Origin: Megamerina dolium
Lineage: Eukaryota; Arthropoda; Insecta; Diptera; Megamerinidae
Length of the DNA stretch: 64,000 nt
NCBI GenBank assembly: GCA_963854835.1
Contig: OY978526.1
Span: 92,270,140-92,334,139 of the forward strand
Reading direction: 5' to 3'
Within the stretch, counting starts at the first letter, position 1, and every line of letters starts with the position of its first letter. This document shows, piece by piece, positions 23,479 to 35,347 of the stretch. The position numbers and the translations under genes were made by a program. The notes under the pieces were generated by a model. It was not told the DNA's origin and did not search any database. It worked only from the letters and a program-made list of their open reading frames with translations.

Positions 23479-24140
23479 ATATACATAAGTACATGTAAAT
23501 ATACAATGTTTTGTTAGCCTTTAATTTATACTAATATCAAATATGTTAAATCTAAGATAACTAAAGACTGTTTTTTTTTCAGATTCCTATAAACTTTGAC
23601 TATTTATTATACTCAAGTAAAACTGTCACGGCATCATAAACGATCATATTCATAAATTATGCAATATTCTGATATGATAATTATTTTTGGAATGGAATTT
23701 CAATAATATTAATAGTATGTTATGTATAATATATGCAAATAAATTAAAAAATATGATTTGATAAATGTCCTAAGCGTTTAGCTACCAATGTCTTCCTGTT
23801 TGCATTGAACATGTGCATACTGCAATTTGCCGATAGAGCTGATGTAAATCATAATTAAATACGAAATTTCATATTTATTTAGCTAAATACCTTTACAATG
23901 GAAAATAATAAAAAAAAAAAAAAAAACAGCACATACATTAATTAAAACACACATGAATTGAAAAAGCGTGATAGGGAAGTGTCACATCACAAGCAAATCT
24001 GCATCAAACATAGATACAATTTATTTGCATATTTGACAATCGAATCAAATTTGCATATAAAATCATTATAATTTAATTATGATCATAGTTTTTGTACAAT
24101 CAAAATTTTTTTGTTTTGAAGATTCGTATATTCGTATGCA
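23479..24140. other. AT-rich intronic DNA
   Basis: Nothing recognisable beyond A/T runs (a long A-tract near 23910-23928). Confidence 0.4.
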
Positions 24141-24580
24141 CATTATGGTGGCCGATTTTTGCAAAAGTCGGGTTTTCTCAGCTCCCATAGGCTAAAAATA
24201 CATAAAATAGATTGAAGATGGGGGTGGAAAGTATGTTTCAGAGAAATGTCTGAAAACATAAATTTAATGGTAGCCGATTATACATTTTTCACATTTAGGT
24301 GCGACTCCAGGAAGCGAGGCAGCGAATTAAAAAAAAACATCAATTTTGTAGGGGAGTCCCCTAGGAAATGAAAACATGGGGTAAGTATATTTCCAAAAAA
24401 ATGGGATTTTGTGGCTAAATAATAACAACAAATACGAAAAAGTATTTTTTCAACATTCGGGATCGTTAGCGAGTGCCGAAATTTAAATTTTGTATCAATC
24501 CGCATATTTTTTTAACGTATGAAATCTAGAATTCGCGCTCAAAAATTTTCCTCCCACACATTTTTTTGGCCATCTTAATG
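24141..24580. mobile_element. possible inverted-repeat element with CATTATGGTGGCC ends
   Basis: The left end is CATTATGGTGGCCGATTTTTG; the right end on the minus strand is CATTAAGATGGCCAAAAAAATG. About 440 bp lie between. The CATTA(A/T)GRTGGCC shape recalls P-superfamily ends, but no target duplication or transposase was found. The interior phrase GATTATACATTTTTC...TAGGTGCGACTCC has a diverged relative near 31498-31520. Tentative. Confidence 0.45.
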
Positions 24581-24758
24581 CACATATCTATAAAAAACGA
24601 CAACAGATGATTTTTTGCATATGCATATTTACTTTACAAACAACAACAACAACATTTTAAATGGTGTTAAATAAATTTCAACACTTTAAACAAATTATAG
24701 TTTTTAATTAAATAAACCAACTGGCTAACATGTTATTAGTACTTATATTAGTATTATA

Positions 24759-25247
24759 GGGTATTCCATCTACTTATTATTATTATTATTATTATTTTTT
24801 TTTTGAATACTTTATTTTACACTGACAGCTCTTCGGTGTCATATCTCAATGGAACGGAATGAATCGGATTTCTAATGATCATTACACATGATCATCGATC
24901 GCAGTATTGACGTGATTTGTGATTTTTTATGGTCTATATTTGAAGACATGGACTTGGTTGATTTTAGTTTCAGCAGAATGATGTCGTGACATGCCATACG
25001 GTCAATCAATACAATTTTTGTAGGATACCGTAAAGGTTTGATGTTAAATGGACTCTTCAAAAACCATTTAAGCTCTTAAGAAGAATGTCGTTCAATGTAT
25101 TTATGAGATATAACCAGAAACCGTCAATAAGGTCTTGCAAATTGGGTTGACTTCATCTAAAAAAACCATACTGTATCGAAACAATTTGTTTCTTGTTAAT
25201 ATGTTGTTGTTGTAATTTTTACAAAGAATCTTCTATTTGGATCACCC
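24759..25247. mobile_element. TA-flanked non-autonomous element with GGGTATTCC/GGGTGATCC ends
   Basis: The left end reads GGGTATTCCATCTAC and the right end on the minus strand GGGTGATCCAAATAGAAG; TA flanks both sides (24757-24758, 25248-25249). At 489 bp, with no transposase motif, it fits a Tc1/mariner-type non-autonomous element. A TTA trinucleotide run lies just inside the left end (about 24774-24796). A short minus-strand open frame at 24872-25060 has no recognised motif. Confidence 0.55.
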
Positions 25248-26764
25248 TATAGATAGTACGACTATATTTATTTATTATCAACGCAGGAGCACATTATTTT
25301 ACATATATTTATGATCCAGCTCAAATAGCAACAGCAACATTCCATTCCAATCATTTCTATTATAATATCAATTATAAATGACGAATTGTCAAGATGCAGT
25401 AACTGTTGAATATACTAGTGTGTATCAATTTACACGTATGTATTTCAAAAGTTTTCGGACTTGTGCTTAGTAAGGTTTACACAATGATGCAATATTTTAA
25501 AATAAGAGTAATTCTGAAGCTGTCAACTTTATGAACATTTTGACAACTCGCTCTGTGGTAGTGGTGTTTTTATATATTCAATCATCAGCCTTTTTTGGAG
25601 GTCTGGACTCTACTGGCAACTTCCGTTCGGAGTCTCTGCGCAAATTACGCCAGATGTGCCCAAATTGAGTGACTCGCGATCTCATGATGCACTATTTCAG
25701 CATTGTATTTATTCCTCTCAGTTTTTGGAAGATCACTGTATTTTTTATCTGCGGGATATACAATAATCACCATATATATTTTAAATACATTGTTTTACAT
25801 TGCACAATGCTTCGACCAGTTGTCGAAATAAATCGAGTCAGTGATTTTGATGAATATGATATCATTGTACTGGAAATAGTCCAACTTAAACAAATGACAG
25901 CGTTCAGATCTCCAAATTTGACAAAATGTCATAGAAAGATCGTATGCAAGCCGACTCAGTGCCATTCCGGAAACTTTTAAAACATATATTAATGCATATT
26001 TATTAACAAGAGGGAGCTCATTTGAATTATCTATAATCTATTTTAATAATGATATGATACTGCATATGATGAATATCATTCCAGTTTATACAATTATACA
26101 ATTTAATAAAAGTTATTAATCAAATTTGTTTGAGATGAAAAAATGCAAAAAATTGCCATTTTTAAATTTATGCAAACTTCATGATTAGTAAAACTGATGC
26201 CGAAAAAATATCATTGAGCGCTGACAAATGCAATTAATAAATGTCTTCAATAATATTGAAATGTCTATGAAACATGGATATGGCGATTTTTTTTTATACT
26301 ATACAACTGTATCTAGGTAATATATATGTATAGTGTGTATATATAATAAGTATAGTTCTTTGTCTTTCATTTGGCTTAGATTAATAAGCCATATTTGATT
26401 TTGAATAATATTGCTTTAATCAACATTTAATATTTCCCCTCTCGTCGATAAAGAGGAAGTTTTGAAATGTATTATTTAGTATGATATGCATGTTAATATT
26501 ATTATAGGGTGTTATATGTGTTGTGTTGCGACAATATTCAGGTAGCATGTGACAGGTGACAAGTCTTATTATTGAAATTATAGACAAGCTTAGTGCAAGA
26601 GATAATCACAGAGTTGCAACTCACATAATGTATCAGATATCATATAACGCACATCAATGTTATGATCTAAGGCACTTTACTATATAATAGAAATGCTATG
26701 AAGGGCAAAAAAAAAAAATATTTTCATTTTATTTTGTTTTCTTTTTTCTATCTTTTTAACTTAC
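25248..26764. other. AT-rich intronic DNA next to exon 1
   Basis: No element or gene recognised. A 103-residue open frame at 25669-25980 has no motif and I treat it as chance. Confidence 0.4.
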
Positions 26765-26848
26765 CTGTGCATTAATAAATAAATGGTGGCAACAGATTAA
26801 TAACCATATTGTTATCACCGCAAATATTCGCCATTTATGATTCAACAT
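26765..26848 (-). CDS. CPAP1-type cuticular protein, exon 1 (start codon and signal peptide)
   Basis: This 28-codon exon starts with ATG and ends GCACAG followed by the strong donor GTAAGTT. It encodes a secretion signal: MLNHKWRIF, a hydrophobic core (AVITIWLLICC), then HHLFINAQ with a plausible cleavage after INA. Phase 0 matches exon 2, which lacks a start. The first in-frame upstream stop is a TGA in the presumed leader, with no other in-frame ATG between, and an A is at -3, so this start is well defined. Joining it to exon 2 implies an intron of about 24.5 kb. The link is inference: another signal exon could exist, but I saw no second candidate in phase. If wrong, this would be the first exon of an unknown secreted protein. 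Confidence 0.72.
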
Positions 26849-27519
26849 ATTTATATTATGAAGTGATTTCTGCCAATATTTATTAATTTGAACTATATAT
26901 TTCTTTTCCTTCCTTCCAATAATTTGTGATTTTGTTTTGTTATTTTTAGACGTTTTTCATTTGTTTGTCTGCCAGTCGTCTAAGTATAATTACGAAATCG
27001 AATTTATAGCGGATATACTTTGAAATGTATTTCAATATATTTACATACAATATAATGCGTTGATATGACACAGTATTTGCCGCCTGAAATATATTTAAAA
27101 GAAGAAGAAGAAGAAAAAAGCATGTATTTAATGTGTATAATCTTTTTTTTTTTTTAATTATATAGGTGTATATTTGTTTCAGTATAGAGTGTGAAACTTA
27201 TTATTATACTCGTCGTACCTATAAATAGATATTTGCTTGAGTCAATGTTATCTACATATTTCGTCTTTAGCTTATTTATTTGTAAATACAATAAATAATC
27301 AATATTGATGAAGCTTATTTAAATAATAACAACCAAGGAGTTTCCACCACAAAAAAAAAATCATTAAAATTTCACGCTTGTCATATTCATAAAGTACTCG
27401 TGAAGAATATAGAAAGAAAATATTTCAAATTTATTATTTCACAATTATTTTAATGAAATATTTACCGTAGTTTATTAAATTTATTAACAAAAAAAAAAAA
27501 AATAAAAAATTATAATTTA
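26849..27519. other. 5' flank of the CPAP1-type gene
   Basis: It contains the presumed leader of exon 1, with an in-frame TGA upstream of the ATG, the possible TATA box, and an AGA run near 27100-27118. A long A/T tract next to the tRNA-Lys gene serves as its terminator on the minus strand. Confidence 0.45.
27002..27009 (-). promoter_or_regulatory. possible TATA box for the CPAP1 gene
   Basis: On the minus strand the sequence reads CCGCTATAAATTCG about 155-160 nt before the ATG of exon 1. A TATA-directed start about 30 nt further on would give a leader of roughly 130 nt. TATA-like words are common in this AT-rich DNA and no strong initiator is obvious, so this is tentative. Confidence 0.25.
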
Positions 27520-27592
27520 CGCCCGAGCAGGGACTTGAACCCTGGACCCTTGGATTAAAAGTCCAATGCTCTACCGACTGAGCTACCCGGGC
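27520..27592 (-). tRNA. tRNA-Lys (UUU)
   Basis: Read on the minus strand this is a 73-nt cloverleaf: acceptor GCCCGGG (5') pairing with the GCTCGGGC end (one non-Watson-Crick step) and discriminator G, and D arm GCTCAGTCGGTAGAGC. The anticodon stem is TTGGA/TCCAA around loop CTTTTAA (anticodon TTT), and the T arm is around GGTTCAAGTCC. A box and B box are intact and no intron is present. T-rich sequence (TTTTTTATTTTTTT) follows within about 15 nt as terminator. It lies about 670 bp upstream of exon 1 of the CPAP1-type gene on the same strand, transcribed independently. Confidence 0.97.
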
Positions 27593-27647
27593 ACTTACTA
27601 ATTCCTTACAATAGGATATACATAAGCAAATATGAAATATATAGAAT

Positions 27648-27855
27648 TACACAACTAATATCACTTAAAGGGAGACAGAGAGAGAGAGAGAGATGGAATT
27701 AGAATAAGGGACATGCTGATAGGGAAAATCTTATTTTAGGAAACATTACTAACAAGTTACACAATTAATATCACTTAAAAGATTAAGAGAGAGAGAGATG
27801 AAGTTAGAGATATACTGATAACGAAAATCTTATCTTAAGAAACATTTCTAATAAT
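27648..27855. repeat. direct tandem duplication, two units of about 100-109 bp
   Basis: Unit 1 (27648-27756) and unit 2 (27757 to about 27855) both begin TTACACAA(C/T)TAATATCACTTAAA. Both carry an AG-dinucleotide run, then GATG(G)A(A/G)TTAGA, ATACTGATA-like sequence, GAAAATCTTAT and AGGAAACATT-like ends. They differ in AG-run length and by many substitutions. The block begins about 55 bp from the tRNA-Lys gene. Confidence 0.85.
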
Positions 27856-28099
27856 CCCATGAATTCTTGGTCATTATTTAAACAGCTTAATTAATTTTTG
27901 TTACGTGCACACACTTAAAAACGCATAACCTTGAAATCACAAATAAAATAAAAACAAAAATATTTTTGTAGACTTTAAAATTAAATATATTCTAATTACG
28001 TTGTTGCTTAATTTTCGTGTGTTTGTATTCCAAATATATATTTATTTCTACTAATACTATGATGAAAATACCATTTTCGCAGTGTCCAAAAAATATACA

Positions 28100-28530
28100 C
28101 TGTATTGAGTTACTCTCGAAGGTGGGACTTCCCCGGGTTAGATAGATTGGTCGATTGAGGGCCGAAGAATGTCCTGAAAGTTCTCTTCGGAAGGTTGGGT
28201 AGGTTATAGAAGGTGAGGCGAAGTCATCGTCAGGCCTCACCCCTCTCAGAAAAGACTTCTCACAGGCAGTAGCATTTATATTTTTGGTTATCATGTTCAG
28301 GAGTAAACTAGAGTTTCAGGAGCCTCAACTACCTTTCATTCCCCAAGTCTCTACTAACTACTTTATGTGAACTAAACGACTGCAACGGAGCAAGATTCCC
28401 ACCCTATTGCCCTGAGCACAGCTGGATCCTGAGCAGAGTACGCTCCTCCTGACATGCAGGACATCATGCAGGCGATGGCACCGTACGTGAGATAGACCTT
28501 TCTTGTTCGTCACATAAATGGCCTGTACCT
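28100..28530. other. GC-richer island of unknown origin
   Basis: The composition is clearly less AT-rich than its surroundings (for example CTTCCCCGGGTTAG and AGGCCTCACCCCTCTC). All frames are broken by stops and no protein motif was recognised on either strand. It may be a decayed LINE or gene fragment. Confidence 0.4.
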
Positions 28531-31500
28531 AGCTATTACCGAAGGTAAATTTTCAATTAAGATTTTCTATTTTTTTTTCTTGCTTAGTCCTATAATGCAG
28601 TAGGTATGTATGCATCTTTCAAAAGAGCATTCCTAAGTATTCATAATTGCAAAATTCATTCGTTGTTTATGTCTGCTTTGAAGTTGGTTTGTCATAGATT
28701 TTTGGGGACAAAAAAAAAAACAAATATCGTGAATTGATTAAATTCTTTATTTTGGACAGAAGAAAATTACATGATCAAAATGTCTGTATCGCACCGAAGA
28801 AGTAGATCGCGAAAACTGCTAGAGTCACTTCTTTACTAAACTTTATTGACTCATTATGGATGATGGAAAACCTATTGTAAGTGGCCTTCTTCTCGCAAAT
28901 GCCCGGATAGAATTCAAAAATTGAATTCTGATCAGTTTGTGGCCGGTCAAGCAATTCGTAGCTGCAGTAATTATAGTAAATGGCCTTTGGATCGGTACCG
29001 AGAAAAAACGGAGTACTCATAAAAACTCTCTATATTTTTATGGTGATCAATTTTGTTGCCAAAAATAAATTGCACTGCTCAAATTACATAGAAATACTTA
29101 AAAAAAAAATAAGTGAATAAGTTCCAATATATCAACATATATTTAACAACAACAATAATTTCATATTGTATAAAATGAGAGCACTTAATCTTATATTACT
29201 ATAGAGTGTATGAAAAATCGAAAATGTTATCTATTAAAAAATTTTTAATCCAATGAATTAGCATTAATATAAAATGTTATAATTTATAAACAAACGAAAA
29301 CCAACAACAGCAAGAAGACAGAGAGAAATATCACGTTCGTGTTTCGCATGTTAAAATCTATTAAAATACATATTACTTAACTTTATTTCAACGTACAAAA
29401 TGTTGTTGTTGCTATTTACTTAACCCCCTTTTTTTCGTACTTAATTAGAAATTCTAGTTAAACATGTTTTATTAAGACGTAGTAATTTCACTTTTTTTCG
29501 ATTTTCATATGAATAGAAATTTCGATTTCATTATACGTAAGTGCACTACAGTACACTACAATGAGTTCAGTGTATATACGTGGTAAAGGTGAAAGATAAT
29601 GAAAATAATAGATTTGTGTATATTTTTGATCAGGATCATCACACGATTCGGTTGTGCCATGTCTGTCGGTCTGTCTGCGTGTTAGCAAAATTATTGCTGT
29701 TGCTATATGAAATCTCACTGAAAATTGGTACATCAATTGATATTTACCTCTCATACAAAATAGTAAATAGGTTTTCGTGCTTTGTGTACATAAATATAAA
29801 GCATACGAACTGAGTATACATATAAAGTAAGCTATGGCAGGGCACCAACATTTGAGCACAAATGAAAATGAACACATTCGCACAATCGAAGAAATTGGAT
29901 GAAAACCACGCCTACTTTTCATATGAAACATATGTTTTCAGACTGAATTTTGGCACATGGAATGAGTATATGTAAAACATTTTTTTCGAACGCTTTACTG
30001 TCTGTTTGTCATATGGTAGGATATCTCAGGTTCGGTATTACCGAACGTAAATATTTATCTTTAATAAAAAATCGTGTGGTTCTTGTGGTTTTGTGTTCTA
30101 GTTATTTGTCTTATTATCTTTTTATAACAATATAGTAAACGATTAGCAGATAAAACTTCATTAAGAAGAAACTATTAGTTGAAAAAGAGAAGAAGAAGAA
30201 ACAGAAGCACAAAACATTTTTAAATACTATATTTATATATATAAATATATAAATTATGTAAAACTTTTTTTGCTTTCACAAGCAATTCATTAATAGATTA
30301 TGTTAAAACAAAACCGATGAAACAAAAGAACAAACTTGAAATAATTTAGAGATTCTTCACTTAATTAATTTCGCTTAGATAATCTCCAGCAAATGACATG
30401 GTAAATTTGCTCAAGCTTACAAAAAAATTTAGGTTTCAAGTCAGAGTAAGAAATGGTTATTGTTGGAATTTATGTATCATCCATATTTACTATGGTTTAG
30501 TGCAGATTCTGATGAGATTCTGTGAGCCTCCACAAATGGGAAAAACAATCGTTAAATGACTCACAGCTGTTCAGCAGTCATCCCTAGAAGGCGAACACTT
30601 ATGGCCGACTACCCTTAATGTTGTTCTATTAATATTTTTTCTTAACATATGTATTTCCTATTCAAACTTTCAGTAGGTCTTCCATATGACATATGAATCA
30701 ACAAATAACCCCATAGCTGCGTAGGAATCGGTTTTATAAAAAAATGTTGATTAGGCATTACATTTACATTGCGAGTACTGGGCAGCTATGTATTTACCAT
30801 ACTTGTCGATTTTCATGTGATTTTTCATTCGTTTTATATGACAGCCTCCTTAACCCTACTTCTCTGTTTCAAATGAGTGCCTAATATTCTATTGAAGAAA
30901 AAAATATGTTTGAACTCAAATTAAAAATTCGAAAATTTACTATTATTATTTTTTTGTTATGCATTCTGAGCACAAATTAAACTTTTGGCAATGATTCGGG
31001 AATACCGCTTTGCGACAGTAGCAACAGAAGCTACTAAAGGAGTCGGCCTTTTATTTCACCTCTCCGAAGGCAATTCCTGGGCAATCATGGAATTATTAGT
31101 AGATTCTTATGTATTTTCGCGTTCCTTTCGTAGAACAGCGCCCTTAAAAAATGGAGATAGGGGATATATTCGGAAAAATTGTAAGGACAGAATAAGTAAT
31201 GGAGATCTGTAATACTTCTCTTCGCTAGGGATGATTACTGAGAAGGTATGGGGTTATGTGTTGATTTTCATGCGTTATTTGGACAATTCTGTAGATAATA
31301 GCGTAACCTTAAGGGGCGCAGAACGGGTGTTAATATATTTACGAAAAGTTTAGGTACAAAATTAACGGTAGGCAGTCATACATTTTAATCCTCTAACCCC
31401 GAATTTGAAGAAAATGTTAATTTCGTATTAGAGACCTCCTAGGAATAAGTATGTATGTTCCGAAGAAATATTGGGGGAACAAAATGAATGGTCGTTGATC

Positions 31501-32489
31501 ATACATTTTCTCCCTCTAGGTGCAACTCTTGAGCAACTGTAGGTTAATTTGTCGATATTTTTCTTATTTCTTCAACTCGATGTGATGTCAATTTTTTGGG
31601 AACCTCATAAAATAGGTGGTTGTACATATTAAATTCCCTTTATTATTCATATCTAGTGGTGGTGTTGTATCACGTCTAATTAGGTACGTGCTAGTACTTA
31701 CATATGTATATGTGTATTTAGGTACAATAATTCTAAGTGCATGACTTAAAGGTACGTTAGATCACAAATGATAATTGAAATTTGCAAAAGATTTTTATAA
31801 AGAGATAAGTTTACAATAAGTTTGGCATATACCTACGTGTATACAAATGTTTTGAACGTAGGTATTGTACAAATAAGTGCAGCGAGACTTGTAGTTGCAA
31901 TGATGATTGGGTGCAGTTTCCTTACGTATGTATATATAAATACTTATTTTTATCATTAATGTTATTTTTCTAATTATTGGTGATTGTTAAGATGCCATTT
32001 TCATACATATATGCCACACTTTTCCATTTACTTGATGACAATAAAAACGAAACAACTGAAAATTTAGCATAAATTGGGTTCAAGTTCATTTGTGATGAAA
32101 AAAAAAAAAACAAAAACAATATTTGGAATAAGAATTACAAACCTTTGCATATGTATAAGTAATTGTATTTTTCATTTTGTTATAAATATAATTGTTTATT
32201 TTAATGTACGTGTATTTAGTATGCATAAGTACTTCAGTAAAATTTTTCAGTTCCAGTAAATATCAATTTTTTTGCTATTTTAAAAAATATTATGTATTAT
32301 GTAACTATTTTTGTAATTATATATTTACTTCTATATAACATAGTTAAGTGCTTCTATTTGCAATAGATAATATAGAAATAAATCAAATCAAAATTACGTT
32401 AACTAGTCATGAATGTGTCTTATTACAGTGCATATGTTTAGAAAATATATTTATAATAATGTCTGTCTGGCTCGGTCATTAGCGTTTCT
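28531..32489. other. AT-rich intergenic DNA with weak repeat traces
   Basis: No gene is supported. The longest frame, 147 codons on the minus strand at 29488-29931, has no motif. Segments near 31360-31400 and 31490-31540 share phrases with each other and with 24270-24300 (TCATACATTTT...CTCTA...GGTGCAACTC), suggesting a diverged repeat family. A 75-residue frame at 30985-31212 is unrecognised. Confidence 0.4.
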
Positions 32490-33125
32490 ATTTACACAAT
32501 GACACTGTCTTCAACAAAAGTGTCATGCTTCTGGCGTATGCCGACGATATTGAGCAGTTAGTGCAGCATTCTCTGAATTGAAACGAGAGTCACGTCGAAT
32601 GGGTCTTACGGTGAACAAGGGAAATATGAAGTACCTAGTGTCTAAAAACAAAGAGTTCTAGCGACTTGGACAACACGTCACTGTTGACAATTACACTTTC
32701 GAGGCGGTGAAGGACTTCGTTTATCTTGGAACCAGCATCAACAACTGTAATAACATCAGCCTGAAGATCATGCGTAGGATCACAGGTGTTACTTTGGGCT
32801 GAGTAAGCAATTGAGTAGTCGAGCCCTCTCTCGAAGATCGAAAATCACACTCTACAAGTCCCTCATTATTCCTGATCTAACATATGGCTCAGAAGCATGG
32901 ACAATTTCCACCACGCATGAGAGGATGATTGGAGTTTTCGAAAGAAAAGTTCTGCGTAGGATCTTCGGATCTACTTGCGTTAATGGCGAGTATCGAATAA
33001 GGTACAACGATGAGCTCCAGAGATGAGAGTATTTAATTCGGCACTCGCTGGAGGAGGCAGAAGAAGAGGAAGACCAAACCTCTGTTGGGAAACCTGGCGT
33101 CGCTTGGAATATCTAATTGGCCACA
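32490..33125 (+). pseudogene. non-LTR retrotransposon reverse transcriptase, broken copy (B)
   Basis: The plus strand reads SVMLLAYADDIEQL near 32525-32560, keeping the YADD catalytic box of the RT. Then come LGQHVTVDNYTFEAVKDFVY and LGTSINN, SRALSRRSKITLYKSLIIPD with LTYGSEAWTISTTHERM, and VFERKVLRRIFGSTCVNGEYR, in two or three frames with stops. The 3' part skips to SALAGGGRRRGRPNLCWETW and ends at a GAA trinucleotide run (33127-33141). Endonuclease and most palm motifs are missing. Same family as copies at 14780, 42985 and 63768. Confidence 0.85.
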
Positions 33126-34703
33126 TAAGAAGAAGAAGAAGATTTACCTTTATGACATTATATTTATGGATTCCATGTTTGAGTTATTCGAATAATATCA
33201 ATAAGGTAACCATCCGCGAAGTTATATAGAATGATAGAGGATCTCCGATATTCCATTGAAAATTGGGGATTTACCTATTATATATTCATATTTATTGTAT
33301 TACTTTATATTTAGTTTTTTTTTTTTTAATTACATGAACGAAATGGCGAAGTTCTTGTATGATATTTGACTTAAAAATTAACGAATAGTTTAACACTGAT
33401 TTCTTATAGTTTTTGTGAATCGGGTCTAATCGCTTAGAATGCTTAAAATGCTTTGAAGGATGCCACGTTTTTTAGGAACGATTAAAAACTGAAGTTAAGA
33501 ATAAATTTGTTTTCACTATAAAATAGGTCGCGTCTTTGGTGCGACCTCATACATAGAAACCGATCTTACTAACCAACTGGGCTATGCTACTACTTATATC
33601 GACCAGTTCCAAATTGATTCACACTCATTGATCGTTTTTAGAAAAATCATTTTAAATTTTGCAACACTTGTATGTGAATGTACATCAGTCATTTTACGAT
33701 GCGGAATTCATATCAAATACATATATGTTTAGCATTTATTAAATTCATTTAATTAGTTTAATTTCAATCCCATGATTATTATGCTCGTAAGCGTGAACAG
33801 CGTTTAGTTAATGTAAATTTTGTTTAGAATATACTATCATCGCATAAGGAAAATAAGAGAATATGCACGTTTTATTATGATGAAATTAATCAAACTAATT
33901 AAATATTGTAGACAATTTAACAAATTCTTTAAACTTATCTTATTTACGATTAATTATCTTTTTAACAGCACGGAAGTAGTAAATAAATAGCCAATAAGCT
34001 AATACAATGAAATATCGTGATTTAGTATACTATAGTAATGATGATATTTAACATATTATTAAGAGAAATTCTTGAAAGCATAAATTTTATGAATATACTA
34101 GAAGTGAATGCATTGTGACTCTAAAACAGATGCATAGTAATTTCGTAAAGAGTGTATAGATTTATTGTAGAGCGCTGTAGAGGAATAAATATAGTTTTTC
34201 CCAAATTCTTTGTTCTTTCTTTTTTAGATCGGCTACTTCTGGGACTACTGTCGTATTATTAGATCACCAAGCATTAAATAAACAGACATTATATCACAAA
34301 TCTGTTCTATAATACCACAAATCTCTAAATTAGCTGACAAAAAAGAATACGGTAACATTTATCTTGGTGCCTGGACAATATTCTAGGCTAAATAGCATTT
34401 TTCAGGACCTTTGTAACAAATAGATTTTAATAAAACGGACGATGGACAGAACCAATGAAGGATGACAATAACATCAAAATATTATATAAATTTCAAATTT
34501 TCGATCGAATTTCAAAAGGATCATAGATACCCTAACCTTAAACCACAAATTCTGAGTGTTTGGAAGATCATTGAAGACACAATCTGCTTAGCTTCTGGAA
34601 GAGGATAGCCTCCGTCCTTTGCTTTCTATCCCTAACGTGTGTGAACATTAGAGTGATAGATAGAGTTGTTGCGATTTCTTAGCGATTTCTTTTAATCTAA
34701 ATA
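33126..34703. other. AT-rich intergenic DNA
   Basis: No gene or element ends recognised apart from the GAA run at the very start, which belongs to the retrotransposon 3' end. Confidence 0.4.
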
Positions 34704-35347
34704 CGAGGACGGTCCCAGAATTACCCGACCTAACAAAGAAAACAACAAATTTGGGAAATTTTTTCTTTATTCCTCAACATAATCTCCTTTTAACTGAGCA
34801 AACGCGGCACCCATCTTGCATACAGATTTTTCATCTCCAAAATTTCGGTCAATATTCGATGTATAGTACTTTTTAAAATGCCTGTAATTTCACCTAGCTC
34901 ACGCACCTTCAGCTGGCGATCAACCAACACCATCTTGTAGATTTTCTTAACCGTTTTTGGCGTGGCCACCTCAATTGGTTGACCACTACGGTGTTGGTCT
35001 TGGCCGCTCGTATGACCTCGTTTGAACTCTGCCACCCAATATTTTATGGTCGAAAATGAAGGAGCAGACTCCTCCAGAGTAGAATCTAGTTTTATTAGTT
35101 GGACTGAGAGCTTTTAAATGAAAGTATTGAATTACATAACGGTGACCAATTTTTTCCATGTTTACAAATTCACTGAGGTCGTTAACTTTCGATGGCTCCA
35201 AAAAAAAAAAAAAATACTAAACAACGTGGTGCCTTGAAACTTAAAACGTATGTGTTATAAAGTTGCCACTTTTCACTAAAGTAATTTTTTTTTCAAATTA
35301 CTGCCACGATCTATATGTCAGGTCGGGTAGTTCTGGGACAGCCCTCG
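34704..35347 (-). mobile_element. mariner family with GGTCCCAGAAC ends, copy 3 (internally deleted)
   Basis: Both TIRs are present and TA flanks the element at 34702-34703 and 35348-35349. The minus strand encodes the N-terminal DNA-binding half in two frames: MEPSKVNDLSEFVNMEKIG with HRYVIQYFHLKALSPTN, then AEFKRGHTSGQDQHRSGQPI. It continues VKKIYKMVLVDRQLKVRELG, EITGILKSTIHRILTEILEM and KNLYARWVPRLLS. This is the longest N-terminal copy in the window; all catalytic regions are deleted between about residue 140 and the 3' end. Confidence 0.92.

Larger units (their letters stand above)
2248..26764 (-). other. intron 1 of the CPAP1-type gene (about 24.5 kb)
   Basis: The span runs from the GTAAGTT donor of exon 1 to the CTCCATAG acceptor of exon 2. 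It contains a tRNA-Phe gene on the opposite strand, mariner and Tc1-type copies, a reverse-transcriptase remnant, an interrupted SINE, several inverted-repeat elements and microsatellites, each listed separately. No other exon-like segment in a compatible phase was recognised. Very long first introns are common in fly cuticle and developmental genes and often carry enhancers, but none can be named here. Confidence 0.65.

Noticed and set aside
25669..25980. 103-codon plus frame close to exon 1
   Set aside because: No motif and no phase-compatible splice sites linking it to the neighbouring gene; opposite strand.
28775..29020. 81-codon minus frame
   Set aside because: No recognised motif, and no transposon ends around it.
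29488..29931. 147-codon open frame on the minus strand, the longest closed frame in the window
   Set aside because: No motif, hydrophobic and Tyr/Cys-rich composition typical of AT-rich noncoding DNA, an overlapping plus-strand frame, and no splice or start context.
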